Of a stretch of DNA of 64,000 nt, positions 1-10,745 are shown one piece after another. Origin of the DNA: Adiantum capillus-veneris. Lineage: Eukaryota > Streptophyta > Polypodiopsida > Polypodiales > Pteridaceae. The stretch is from assembly GCA_014529385.2 (NCBI GenBank), contig CM043945.1:91713112-91777111 (forward strand). Direction: 5' to 3'. The translations under genes and the position numbers were made by a program. The notes under the pieces were generated by a model. It had not been told where the DNA came from. It worked only from the letters and a program-made list of their open reading frames with translations, and did not search any database. How positions within the stretch are numbered: position 1 is the stretch's first letter; each line of letters begins with the position of its first letter.

Positions 1-1205
1 ACTCAAAAATTCCCCTTATCGGATTCCAAGAGCTCATTCTGCAAGAATTTTGCAAAAGTAGGCCTGGCCGCCTAATTTAGGCTTCTCACTTCCATCTTCT
101 GATTTTATTGAAAATTTTTGTGCTTTTCCGCCTTGTCTTTCTGATCATCATTGTGTCTTCTATTTTTCCATCTGAGCTTCTCTGCTATTTATTATTAATT
201 TTTGACCTGTTTATTTAAAAAAATCAAAGAAAATAGCAAAATGCTCAAAAAAAGTAAAGTAAAAATCCAATAATTAAGAAAATCCCTTGGAAAACATATC
301 TTTATTGTTTATTGTTGGATTTTTGTATTTTTAAGCCTCTTTATCAATAAAAATGATGAAAAATACCCAGAAAATGACTATTTTTTCTGATTGTCTAATA
401 GTATATACACTACTTACACTCATCGGGAAGATATTATTTGTGAATTTTCCCTTGATGATGAATTATAAGGGCATTATTAGGTAATTTTGAAAAAAATCAC
501 ACGTTAACATCAAACTTTTTCCTCCCTCTTCAAACATTGCCCTTAATTACTTGGTACTTAGTGCCCTTCCACCCCTCCTAGATGGCGTACTTTGGGACAA
601 CTGTGTGCATGGGTTGAACAATTGTGTCTATGCATAGCCATGGTTGGCTCTACCATGCTATGAAGATCAATGCAGTTCAAACCAATATGCTGTGGAAGAG
701 CTGGGTCTTGAGTAATTGACTCAAGGGTTTCTAATCTCGAGGTTTGCTACTGATGTCTTCCAAAGAGCAAATCTTGTAGCTTGTGCTCTTTATTTGATTG
801 TACCATCCGGATGCTTCAGCACACTAATTTCTTGAGCTGTTGGTAGCACTTTTGACTATTGTCGAGCTTTTTCTTGCCATTGGTAGCTTGATCGGCTCGG
901 TGCTGCATGGTGTGGTGGAGTCTTTTGAGACTTAACCCGCCATTACTTGATTAGTTTTACGGTTTGTGGAGAAGATAAGTGCTCCTTTTTCTTCCAAACC
1001 ATTTCCATGTTAGGTTCCTTGCTCAAAGATTCCCGTCTCTGAGTTTTAATCCTTGAAACCTTCTTTTGTTTTGTCGGTGAAGTTTAGGCACCTAGATCTG
1101 AATTGGTTTATCCTTATGATGTGCTTTTGGTACCCAAATTTGCCTGACTCCTTGCATGCTATATGTAGCATTTGATTATCGAGGGGATGGAGAAGATTGA
1201 CTACT
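1..1205. other. No supported gene; AT-rich, probably repeat debris
   Basis: I see no convincing coding region here. Short open frames at 1046-1267 on the minus strand continue past the protease fragment to the right but match nothing I recognise. The first ~540 bases are AT-rich. No LTR termini, TIRs or microsatellite of note are visible. The segment is probably the decayed continuation of the adjacent retroelement. Confidence 0.4.
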
Positions 1206-1660
1206 TCATGGTTTGGTGTGCTGATTACTTCTTTTCCATTCCTCCTTGCTTGGTGCAATTGGAACAATGAGTTGCCCTTCTTTAGGTGATAGCTTTAGCT
1301 GATTTGTATCCCAATCTGGTACTTCTTTGTATGTTCGCATCCAGGGAATTCCAAAAATCATCGTCTCATTAATGTGTTCATATGGAAAGCATACAAACTG
1401 ATGAGGACATGAACATCCATGTACTATCATGTTCAAGTTTACTACTCCCAATGTTGGAGTTGGGTTCTTGTTGCATCCTTTGATTGTCGCTATTCCTGTC
1501 GTCAATGCTTGACTTGTGGCCTTCTGTATGTGGAATAACTGACTGCATTTACTCTAGCTCCTGTCTCGACCAAAGCAATGGTGCTATGATTGTTGAGCTG
1601 TACTTGATGCGCAGGTCCATTCCATCTAACCAGTCATCATCCGTTGAACCTGCGTCTTTA
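1206..1660 (-). pseudogene. Ty3/gypsy aspartic protease fragment (decayed)
   Basis: On the minus strand the frame entering at about 1660 reads an aspartic-protease-like start with ALVETGARVNAVSY near 1590-1545. Plant retroviral-type proteases have D-T/S-G at this site, so the catalytic Asp appears changed to Glu. After a stop and frameshift near 1500, 1505-1206 continues with CPHQFVCFPYEHINETMIFG and a PWM motif, typical of the C-terminal half of plant gypsy protease domains. The fragment would process Gag-Pol in a live element but is broken. It lies downstream of an integrase on the same strand, the reverse of normal gag-PR-RT-RH-IN order, so the locus is rearranged or two elements are joined near 1662. 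Confidence 0.7.
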
Positions 1661-1664
1661 GGTA

Positions 1665-2696
1665 ATTCCCATTGTCGATCATCTTTTTCCAGAGTGTTGA
1701 TGGGAATCGATATCTGTTGATTCTTGAAAGCAGCTTTTCCCTTGAGTACCTAAAGCCAAGCTTCCTCTTGGGCTTCATCAATAACCTGTTGTCATTTGAT
1801 CTTCCTTTGTTTGGTTGCATGTATTATTTCTAGCAATCCATTGGTTAGTGGCAAATTGTATTTCTTTAAACGAAATCCACTAATCCAATTAGCCATTGGT
1901 TCACCATCTAGGGTGGACAATTTTACTGCTCCACTTGGAGATACATCTTCAATGATAAACGGTCCGTTTTACTTTTTCTTAAACTTGGGAATGTGTTTCT
2001 TAAGGGAATAGATTAAAACTAAGTCCCCTTTCTTGAAGATCTTTGTGATTAAGTGAGAATAAAAAAACTATTTTTATTTTTGCTTTTGTGCATAGATATG
2101 AGCTACATCAGTTAGCCTTTGCTCGTCTAGCTTTTCCAAATCTTTGAGTCTTTCTAACAATTCATGTCCACTCCACTCAAGATCCCATTGTCGATCATAG
2201 TTTTCCAGAGTGTTGATGGGAATCGGTATCTGTTGATTCTTGAGAGCATCTTTCCTCTTGAGTACATGAAGCCAAGCTTTATCTTGGGCTTCATCAATAA
2301 CCTGCTATCATTTAATCTTCCTTTGTTTGGTTGCATGTATTCTTTCTAGCAATCCATTGGTTAGTGGCAAATTGTATTTCTTTAAACGACATCCACTAAT
2401 CCAATTAGCCATTGGTTCACCATCTAGGGTGGACAATTTTACTGCTCCACTTGGAGATACATCTTCAATGATAAACGGTCCGTTTTACTTTTTCTTAAAC
2501 TTGGGAATGTGTTGCTTAAGTGAATAGACTAAAACTAAGTCCCCTTTCTTGAAGATCTTTGTGATTAAGTGGGAATCAAAAAATTGTTTTTGTTTTCGCT
2601 TTTGTGCATAGATATGAGCTACTGCAGTTAGCCTTTTCTCGTCTAGGTTTTCCAAATCGTTGAGTCTTTCTAACAATTCATGTCCAATTGACTCAA
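1665..2696. repeat. 516-bp tandem duplication (two units)
   Basis: Two adjacent direct copies, about 1665-2180 and 2181-2696, align with a constant offset of 516 bases. I measured this at TGTTGATGGG (1695 and 2211) and TTGGGAATGT (1985 and 2501). The unit is the 3' end of a minus-strand gypsy pol, after the integrase core. 516 is a multiple of three, so the duplication itself would keep frame. The copies have drifted apart by scattered substitutions. Confidence 0.9.
2300..2676 (-). pseudogene. Gypsy integrase C-terminal (GPY/F-type) segment
   Basis: This minus-strand continuation of the integrase contains AHIYAQKRKQKQFFDSH and KKGDLVLVYS. After a stop it reads NGPFIIEDVSPSGAVKLS. That is the usual basic linker followed by the GPY/F module after the DDE core, which contributes to DNA binding and multimerisation in gypsy integrases. 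A stop separates the two halves. A second diverged copy occupies 1780-2160 because of the 516-bp duplication. It belongs with the integrase at 2701-3747. Confidence 0.75.
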
Positions 2697-2700
2697 GATT

Positions 2701-3747
2701 CTATGCTACCCTTAATGTCGGCATTAAAAATTTTATTTGCAGTATGGCATCAAGACCATAAACAAGGTTAAAGGGTGTAGCATTTAAAGCTGTTTTGAAT
2801 AAAACTTGATAAGCCCATAGAGCAGCATGGAGATTCATTTCCCAATCTTTCCTTCCTGAACTAACCACTTTAGTCAGCATCGAGATAAGAATTTTATTCG
2901 TATGCTCAGCTTGTCCATTTGCTTGTGGGTGATAGGGAGCTGATTTGTTATGAATGACCATAAACTCATTAAGCAAATACTCGATTACCTCATTGAGGAA
3001 ATGAGTTCCCCGATCACTGACAATCTCTATTGGCAGTCCATATCTTGTGAATACATACTCATATAAGAATGCAGTAGTGGTTCTGGCATCATTCTTTTTA
3101 GTTGCTTTAGCCTCGGCCCACTTGGTTAAATAGTCCGTAGCTACAATGATATATTGAGCTTGGGTTCTATAAGCAGGAGGTTGTATCGGTCCAACAAAAT
3201 CTATACCCCATTTTGCAAAAGCTCTAGTCCCCATCATTGGTCTCAAGGGCATGCTATCTACTCGTGTTGGCATTTTTGCTCTTTGATAAGCATCACATCT
3301 TTGAACATATTCTTTGGCATCTGAAAAAAGTGTTGGCCACCATATGCCTGCCATCAAGATTGGTCTTGCGGTGGTCTCACTAGAAAAGTGACCTCCAGCT
3401 AATCCAGCATGTGCTTGTTCTATAATCGAAATATACTCGTTTTCATTTGCACAAAGATGAAAATGTTGATCTTTACCTCTCCGATACAATTGGTTCCCAA
3501 TAAGAGCATAGTATCTTGCTTCAGTTTCAATTGCTCTTTGACGACGTTTACTCATATCCTCAGGAAATGTTCGGCTCGATAAGTAAGTAACCAGATAATT
3601 AGTCCACTTAGGAACAGGTGACATTTGAAACAATGTTACATGAGGTATGGGTGTTTGTTTTTGACATTGAGGGAAATCCTTTACAAAAGATCGAACATCT
3701 CTTCTCATAGCCGGCCAAAATACTCCAAGTCTCAAGATTCGTTGCAT
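2701..3747 (-). pseudogene. Ty3/gypsy integrase with two zinc-binding-like modules
   Basis: 348 codons on the minus strand, open but flanked by frame breaks. The N-terminus holds the end of a first H2C2-like segment (VFWPAMRRDVRSFVKDFPQC, with Phe where the first Cys is expected). A linker with RRGKDQHFHLC leads into a second, more complete H2C2 module (AHAGLAGGHF ... RCDAYQRAK), in which the last Cys is Tyr. The DDE core follows: WGIDFVGP, IVSDRGTHF and NGQAEHTNK. The enzyme would insert element cDNA into chromosomes. Both zinc modules have lost a Cys, so it is probably inactive. The degraded element at 53.6-55.7 kb has the same doubled layout. Confidence 0.88.
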
Positions 3748-3807
3748 AGTTTGGTCTTCCGCAAAGTGAAGTCCTACTATGGTAACATGTGCTTGACTTA
3801 GGTACTG

Positions 3808-4220
3808 TTATTTTTCTTTAGGATTAATGCATAAGAGCAATATCCCGTCCCGATTTCTTTTGTATAGCCTACCAGCTAGTAATTGATACATAGCCAATTT
3901 CACGATTAATTCGATTGTGATAGGATGTGGTATTTGTGAATCCACTTGAGCTATTTTCATTAATGACACAATGTTTTCTAACCATCTAGGTATCATTTCT
4001 AGGGAGAACAAATAGGCATCTGGTAGATCATTGTCTACCCCTTTAGGTGATTCCCTTGAAACAATCCTTGACAAATGATCTGCCCGTTGATGTGTAGTGC
4101 CTTTCTTTACAACCACAATATTTGGTCAACAAGCCATGCAGGACAGGGAGAATAGTGAGATGGTTCATCATTCTTCTCAAAATTGATTTCATTGGTCCAC
4201 AAAGAACACAAACGTGCTGG
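3808..4220 (-). pseudogene. Gypsy RNase H C-terminus and linker
   Basis: The frame from 4116 reads VVKKGTTHQRADHLSRI, the conserved C-terminal end of plant gypsy RNase H, then an acidic linker and LAGRLYKRNRDGILLLC, which precedes integrase. To the right, FVFFVD-like residues at about 4200 are the next RNase H block, with stops between. The pol sequence ends near 4220, just before the LTR-like repeat beginning at 4255. No reverse transcriptase portion of this element is found to the right, so the 5' part of pol is missing. Confidence 0.75.
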
Positions 4221-4254
4221 ATAATAAGTAATGTCTATACTTTTTAACGTCATA

Positions 4255-6216
4255 GATCATTTCCTCCCATTAAAACTCTACCAAGTGCTGACCTCTCATG
4301 AGCTGCCCCCCTCGATAGTGACCTCTTAGTGCCTTTTTATAGGTGCTGGCTGCTTTAGATTAGGGTAATCTGGCTTGATTAGGATAAGCTAATCGGGGAG
4401 ACAAAGCAAGGCAGTGGGCCCTAGGTAGTTGACCCTTGCTTTGTCTTGGGAGTTATTAAAATGAAAACCTCTAGGTGGGCCTTTGTGACCATCACTTAGA
4501 GAGAGGGAAATTTACAAGTTGGGATCTTTTTACAAGGCTTGGGTGAAAACTGAAAAAAAAATGATGATAATAACCTACGGTTTACTAAAGAGGGCGTTGT
4601 GGTTGCGAGATGCCGGTGAATGGCAGCTTTACCGGTGCGTCGGTGTAGCGCGTTCGTCTCCTCGGGGTCGACCGAGGCATGCCTTCAGCTCTTTTGTTCT
4701 TTTTGTTGTCGAGGTCGCGTGATTTGGGTCGTCTTCCTTTGTTGATGGCGTCATAGTCATTGAATCCTTTGTTTTTTCGTATTTTGTATTTCAGTGTGTG
4801 CTTTTATGCGTGTGTGTGCATGCATGAGTGAGTGCCGGTAGGCGTGTGTGTGTATGTGTGTGTATATATATATATGTGTGTGCATATTGACGTGCCTGTG
4901 AACATCGATTACCAACCATTAGAGACGGCGAGAGAGCGTGGGACGAGGGAGTGTGTGTGTGTATATATGTATATAGGTGGATGTGTGTATTTGTATATGT
5001 GAGCGCGTGTGTGTAGGCGGGAGAGTGTGCTGTGTGGGTAAGAGAGTGTGTGAACGAAAGTGTGTGTGTGTGAATGAGGGCTTATATATATCTATATACT
5101 AAAAATCTTTTTCTTTTTTTTCTTTTTTTCTGCAGACCTGCCGATGGCTCAGAGCGATGGAGCGAGGGGAGGATTTGAGCGAGATGAGGGGGTCTGTGTG
5201 TGTGTGTGAATGAGTTAGAGAGAGAGAGAGTGTCTGTTTTGCGCCTTCGGGCTGAGAACGAAGAGAGAGAGAGTGAACGTTGAGTTTCCTACATGGGACA
5301 CGAGCGAGATGAGGCCAGAGAGAGAGAGAGTGGATGAGGTGGTGAGGGAGGGAGAGTGTGAGGGGGTGGGTGTGTGTGTGCTTGGATAAGAGAGAGAGCA
5401 TCTTATCTTTGCACGCCTTCGAGCTGGAGAACGAGCGGCTGAGAGCGAGAGAGTGTGGAAACGAGCCCACATTCGACGTAAACGAGATGAGAGAGAGGTG
5501 TAGCATATCCGGGGCCCCTTGTTGGTCGACAGAGAGAGTGGGAAGGGGGGGGGGGGGGGGGGGGGGGGGGGTTGGCAATAAAGTGGGGTAAGGGGGGTGT
5601 GTGGAGAAAGAGAGAGGGAATATTATCCGGGCTTGTCTTGCATGGTAGCTCAAGGACCAGAGGAGGGGGGGGGGGAGAGAGTCAATCGGATGGGGAAGAG
5701 GGAGAGGGAGTAGCGGGAGAGGGAAGCGAGAAAGTGAGGCCGAGGGAAGGGTGAGTGTGTGTGGGTGAGAGAGAGAGAGATAGTTTCGAGCTATTGGATT
5801 GCACAGAGAGTGAGGGAGGGAGTGTGAGAGGGTGATGGGGAGCATGTGGATAAGAATAAGGGAGAGAGAGAGTTTGTATTCGGCTGTGGGCTCGACACAG
5901 AGGGAGTGCAATAAAGAAATCGAGAGAGATGGGGGGGGGGACTCAAGCCTGCTCCTGACCGAGGGTGGCAGGTAAGGTGGGGGGAGTCATTGAGGGTCAA
6001 CAGGGTGTGGATAAGAGAGAGAATATTAGAGAGAGAGAGACTTCGGCTTCTTGTTGGCAACGAGGAAGATAGAGAGAGAGGATGGACGAGCACTGCGCCA
6101 TGTGGGCCACCGACACAAGCTAGAAAGAGAGCAAGTTGCCAGAGAGAGAAGGAGTGGATGAGGGAGAGAGAGTGTGTGCCGAGAATGGAGAGAGGGGAAG
6201 AGGGATGTGTGTAGAG

Positions 6217-6289
<73 letters not shown>

Positions 6290-6611
6290 GATATTTCATT
6301 CAATGCCTGCGGGGTCTTTTCTCCGAGAGAGGGGAAAAGAGTTGGATCGATGGGGGAGGGAGAGATGGAGAGAGAGATATAGTGAAGAAAAGAGAGAGAA
6401 AAAGAGAGAGAAGTAAGACGGCCCACAAAGGGAGTAAAACAAGAGGGAAAGAGAGAGATGGAGGCGTGCTAGGTTGGGGTATGGACAAGCTAGGGCCATG
6501 AGGTTGGCCAGGGCATTGTCGAGCCTTCTGACGGTGTCACCAAGGCTTCGACAGAGGAAAAAATAACATTTTTTCTCTTTTTTTTCTTTGATTTCCGAAA
6601 ATCGACTATCA
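4255..6611 (-). repeat. 3' LTR (left copy), purine-rich
   Basis: The left copy aligns with 10746-12994 from CCTCCCA(T/C)TAAAACTC to the shared end ...CGACTATCA. Between 4.8 and 6.5 kb the plus strand is almost pure GA/GT/G-rich sequence: (GT)n near 4.8-5.1 kb, a G homopolymer at about 5545-5571 and (GA)n at 6218-6286. Long apparent frames inside it, rich in Leu-Ser or Glu-Arg, are products of the dinucleotide repeats and are not annotated as genes. The exact left terminus is uncertain because the expected TG reads GA. Confidence 0.75.
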
Positions 6612-6613
6612 TT

Positions 6614-6627
6614 AGCCCTCCCCTTTT
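6614..6627 (-). other. Polypurine tract of the minus-strand LTR element
   Basis: On the minus strand CCAAAAGGGGAGGGC lies two bases upstream of the 3' LTR start TGATAG. This is the expected primer site for plus-strand DNA synthesis and fixes the element's orientation. Confidence 0.7.
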
Positions 6628-6706
6628 GGCTAGAGGCATTCATGTCTCTAGCTCTGACTCTGATTCTTCTTTAGCTGAGCTGTAGGAGCCGATATCGAGT
6701 TGCCTT

Positions 6707-7778
6707 CTAAACTAGCCATTCCATTTGGCCATTGGTGAGATTTCTAGGATATTCATGAACCTGCAATAGGTCTGGGTGATAGCCTATTTCTTGGAATAGT
6801 GTTGGTTGATCAAAAGGGAAGCCCATGGCTTCCAGAACTTTGTGCCAGTGTCCTCCTGGATCCCAAGTGAAGAATAGGATCATTGTTTGCAGTGTCCGAA
6901 TAATAAAATTTGCATGCCAAATAGGACCAAATTTGTAACCACCAGTAGCGAGATGGGAAATGAGCATCATGGCTCTTGCAAAGACATAACAAAAAATTAT
7001 GATTCCCAAGAGTGTGCCAAGAATCCTCCATATATGGCCGCCTTGTTGGTGTGGTGAGCTCCAGTTGTCTTCAGAACCTTGCTTGCTGCCATGACTGGAA
7101 AAACCAGCAAGCATATCATGCTTCTCTTGGGTGTGATCAAACATGTCGGCTGCCTTTTCTGATGCTGATAGTAAGCCACCTACCTTGTGGCTTAAATACA
7201 AGCATAACCCACTTATCTCTCTCCATAGAGAGGATACACTGTTTGTAAAAAATTGCACCAAATTGGGAATGAGGCCTTCAATCTTGCATTCTATCAACCT
7301 TTTGTCTATCCATGGCTCCTTAACTCTTATCTCCATGTTGATCTTACCTCTATATGTTATAGCGGCTAGCCATAGCCATAGGTCGGATGCATCCCATGCA
7401 AACACAATGCTGCATTGTGGAAGGAGTTTGGAACATCCTTAAAAGGTTGGCAACATATTGATCATCAAACTTACTCTCAACACCCTCACATAAACTGGAG
7501 GCATTACCCATCTCCAAGTTTATAACACCTTTCAATAGACTAGAGGCATTACCCATCTCTAAGTCTATGACACTATACAATAAAGTCTTGCTTAGTTGCC
7601 AAGCCTCTGGAGCAATATCCAACTCCAAACCTTCAGTCTTGCTTACCTCTTTGTTATGGTTCTCTAGTGAAACTTTCTTGATGCAAGATTCCTTTAGCTT
7701 GCTATACTGTCCTTGGTCCATGCTGGTGCACAGGATTCTGTTTTCAAAGCCCTCCCCTTTGCTGGATATGTTTTCCAT
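6707..7778 (-). pseudogene. Membrane-protein-like ORF in the pol position
   Basis: Two overlapping minus-strand frames (7778-7350 and 7405-6707) appear to be one ~350-residue ORF broken by a frameshift near 7400. The first part has a short internal repeat, DLEMGNASSL followed by NLEMGNASSL. The second part holds a hydrophobic helix, ILGTLLGIIIFCYVFARAMM, about 100 residues before its end. I do not recognise the family. It lies between gag and the polypurine tract, where some plant gypsy and copia elements carry an envelope-like third ORF, but an unrelated captured gene is equally possible. No signal peptide is obvious. Confidence 0.45.
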
Positions 7779-7898
7779 CTTCTACAAAGCCTTTCTAGTT
7801 GGCTAGCCTTTCTCTTCTCTTGATTCTTCCATGCTCTTTGCGTTCCTCTTACTCTGACGAGGCCTGATCAACACTTTACACCTTCTTACCCTTACTGC

Positions 7899-8231
7899 CT
7901 AGTGCTGTTGATTGATTGCTTTGGTGCCTATTTCATCCAGGGTTAAATATGTACTCACATTTGTAACAAAATTTATTTGACTTACCTCCCCCACTCGGGT
8001 AGCATCTTTTGATTCTTTAACCTCTTGTTCCACTGCTTCAGTCCTTTGAATAAACTTTTCGCTTGATCCTCCTTCTATTATCTTCATCTTGACCTCTTCT
8101 GCAAGACCAATGATACTTGGTGTGCTGGTATCAATTGGTGGTGGGTGTAGGATGAGTGTAAGTGGTGATTGTGGCGGTGGTTGCATCGGTGGCTGTAGGA
8201 ATTGAACAGGTGGGGCTAGCTGTGGTTGCAT
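7899..8231 (-). pseudogene. Proline-rich segment after gag
   Basis: This 110-codon minus-strand frame starts just past the gag stop in another frame. It begins with a Pro/Gln-rich stretch (PPVQFLQPPMQPPPQSP) and continues with an acidic part ending at 7899. It is probably a continuation of the Gag C-terminal tail after a frameshift, since Pro-rich tails commonly follow the zinc knuckle in these elements. No protease motif is present. Confidence 0.45.
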
Positions 8232-8264
8232 GGCTGGTGGTGGAACTTGAACAGGTGAGATTGG

Positions 8265-9139
8265 TTACCTTGGCGGCGGTGGTCTTGCCCTTGGCGGAGA
8301 GATCTGATTCTGTCTCCCTCCTCTATTGAAATTCTGCCTCCTTGGATATGGGCAGTAGTACATACCATGGCCGTCTTCCCCGCAATTGTAGTAGTGGTAC
8401 TCTTGGTTTTGCCTTTGTTGTCCTCTTCCTTGTTCTAGATTTCTGACAAGTGCATGCCCTTGCTGCACCAGATGCACGGATAAACTCTCTAGTTGGGTAG
8501 TGATGCGACTCAGCAGGTCTTGCTGCTCTTCTGATGCCTCTTGTGGTTGGTCTCTATGAACGGATTTTGCAGTCATTGGGGTTAGTCGGACCAAGCTTGA
8601 TTCCTCTGACTCGTTGACTCTTGCTTGCATGTGCAGCTTCTTGTCTTTAAGGTGGGCTACTTCTACTGCCAACTCATATGTTGCAGGAAATCTCCCCTTC
8701 ACCTTCTCCTTAAGCGGCAACCACAGGCCAGCAATGAAATAGTCCTTCTTCAGGAAATTAGGCGCTCCTTCGCCTTCCTCCAGTGAGGCAATCCATCTCT
8801 CCCATAAGTCCACAAATTTGGACTCGTAAGTGGCATACTCTAGCAGACCTCCCTGCTTTACTTCCATTAGTAACTGTCATAGCTTCTCCGAGGTTGTGCC
8901 TCCATCAAACCTCTTTACAAAGGCAGCACGTAACACATCCATGCATTTTTGGTAGCCTGGGGCAAAGCATTGTACCAGGACTTGGCCTCTACTTTCGTTA
9001 GTAGAGGAAAAATTCGAAGCCGTGAGGCGTCGTCATCCTTGTTGGAAACCACACAAGCGATATTAAAATCATCCAGAAAGTCGATGGTGACGTCTTATCC
9101 CTTCTTTCCACTGAACGTGGGGAAAGAAACACTTGCCAT
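8265..9139 (-). pseudogene. Ty3/gypsy Gag with zinc knuckle, two stops
   Basis: Reading from ATG at 9139 gives MASVSFPTFSG, then a stop near 9097. A capsid-type segment follows (IFPLLTKVEAKSWYNALP ... FVKRFDGG), then a second stop near 8877 and an open frame to 8265. The first ~200 residues match the Retrotrans_gag pattern (W-Y--L, then F--RF). Near the C-terminus is a CCHC-like knuckle reading YYNCGEDGHGMYYC: the first Cys is Tyr, explained by one G-to-A change. Gag would form the virus-like particle. The stops and lost Cys make it inactive. Confidence 0.85.
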
Positions 9140-9390
9140 GGTAGTGACTCAAGAAATTACAAACTCTCTTTTTTTAATAAGATTAATGATAGTAGCAGCT
9201 CATAGCGGCTTTTTTACAGGGTTGGGTGGATAGATTAAAACAGGATAAAGAATGGATCACAAAGCTAGAACAGAATAAAGATGCTTACATCAAAAGAGTG
9301 GTAGTAATCCAGAAGGGGCAAGATGATGGGACGTGGAGATCTCAGGATTTCATCAAGCATCTCGGCTCCAAATAAGAAAACAATCTTTTG

Positions 9391-10127
9391 CTAGTAGAAT
9401 ATCTTCCTATCAATATACACGTTTACATGCATGTGTTGCAAGAAACGAAAAGGAAATACTTTTGGCCTATTGTTATTATCCATGCCGCGTGTAGGGCAAG
9501 GATCTTGACCACTAGGGTTGCATACCTCAGGTGTTGACGAGGTGACACCTTCACCAAATGCTCCTACCTCTTGTAGAAGTCCGTACAATCCTCCCCATAG
9601 GTTCAAAACAGACTGGGCGAGAAGAGTCTACCTCAATCGGCTTTCTATTCTGTATGCGGTGATGGTGCTTGGGTGGTCGAACTTCATTTGAACCCTCCAG
9701 GCCTAGAGAGAGTGTAGACCCACTTGCGTCCACCAAAATGCTTCAGGCTTCCGGACTTAGACTTTGTGATGTAGTTGACGACTCCTCTCGAAGCATTAGA
9801 GAGAAAACACTTGGTGCTATAGAAAATCCGACTGTTGTGAGAGTGCCGCAGTTTTCAAAAGCAAAACTCACCGTTCTTTCTTCACTTCCTCTGTCTGCAC
9901 TCATTGACAGAATGCTTTGGTTGACAGTAGTGATGGCACTTCATAGGCCTCCCACCTGTTGCTCTCAATTTGTGGTTAGAATGAGCAACACAAGATGGGG
10001 AGCTTACCTCTTGAATACTGACTACACTACAGCTTGGCAGTAGCACTTGAATGAAGGCGGCTAGTGCCTTCTTAGTCTCCTCCTCTTCCGTCCTCCAGTT
10101 AGAGAACTCCTTTAGCCATTCATCCAT
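9391..10127 (-). pseudogene. Leader/N-terminal ORF remnants of the LTR element
   Basis: Between the 5' LTR and gag the minus strand has short frames starting at 10127 (MDEWLKEFSNWRTEEEETKK) and at 9736 and 9606. None resembles a known domain. An acidic start located a little inside the LTR is common for the N-terminal extension of Gag in related elements, so this may be the broken first part of that protein. The frames do not join without several frameshifts. Confidence 0.3.
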
Positions 10128-10344
10128 GATTGATGGTGTGCGTTACTTTCATCATTGTAAATTGAAGGTCTTGAGTTTGATCCTCCGTGGGGGCCCCAAA
10201 TTAAGGGAGCAAAGTGAGACATAGACCCCGACGGCCTCTACAACGTCGAGAGCCGATGCACGCCTCGAGCCGGTCACGATAAAGCAAACAGGGGGCGCCA
10301 CCTAGCTTTGAGCGGCTAGGATGCAAACAACGGTGATGTGAGAT

Positions 10345-10353
10345 ATCACAAAC

Positions 10354-10436
<83 letters not shown>
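10345..10436. repeat. (CA)n-(GA)n compound microsatellite
   Basis: About 50 bases of CA repeats are followed directly by about 40 bases of GA repeats, just inside or next to the right LTR. No coding potential. Confidence 0.95.
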
Positions 10437-10440
<4 letters not shown>

Positions 10441-10745
10441 AGAGAGAATGAGCAAATGATGAAAGCCCTCGGGGGTGTGAGGGAGAATTTCTTCTTGTCA
10501 TATTTACAGATGATATTCTTTTCGACGAGGTGGCACACCGTGGTGATAGAGAGATAGAGGGGAAGATAGTGAACCTACTTGGTGCGTTCTCTAGAGACGA
10601 CTTGGTGATGTGAAACTTGCTACCAAGAATGTGTGTGTGGGCGCATCAACCATTGGAGTGAGAGGTGGACATAGCTCTCCCTTCACATGATGCAATTCCC
10701 AAAACAAACCATTACACTAAATCCCCCCTCTTGTGATGCCAATAG

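Noticed and set aside
5099-6640. Long Leu-Ser or Glu-Arg rich open frames in the GA-rich LTRs
   Set aside because: They are translations of (GA)n/(CT)n repeats inside a non-coding LTR. Frames occur on both strands and have no domain.
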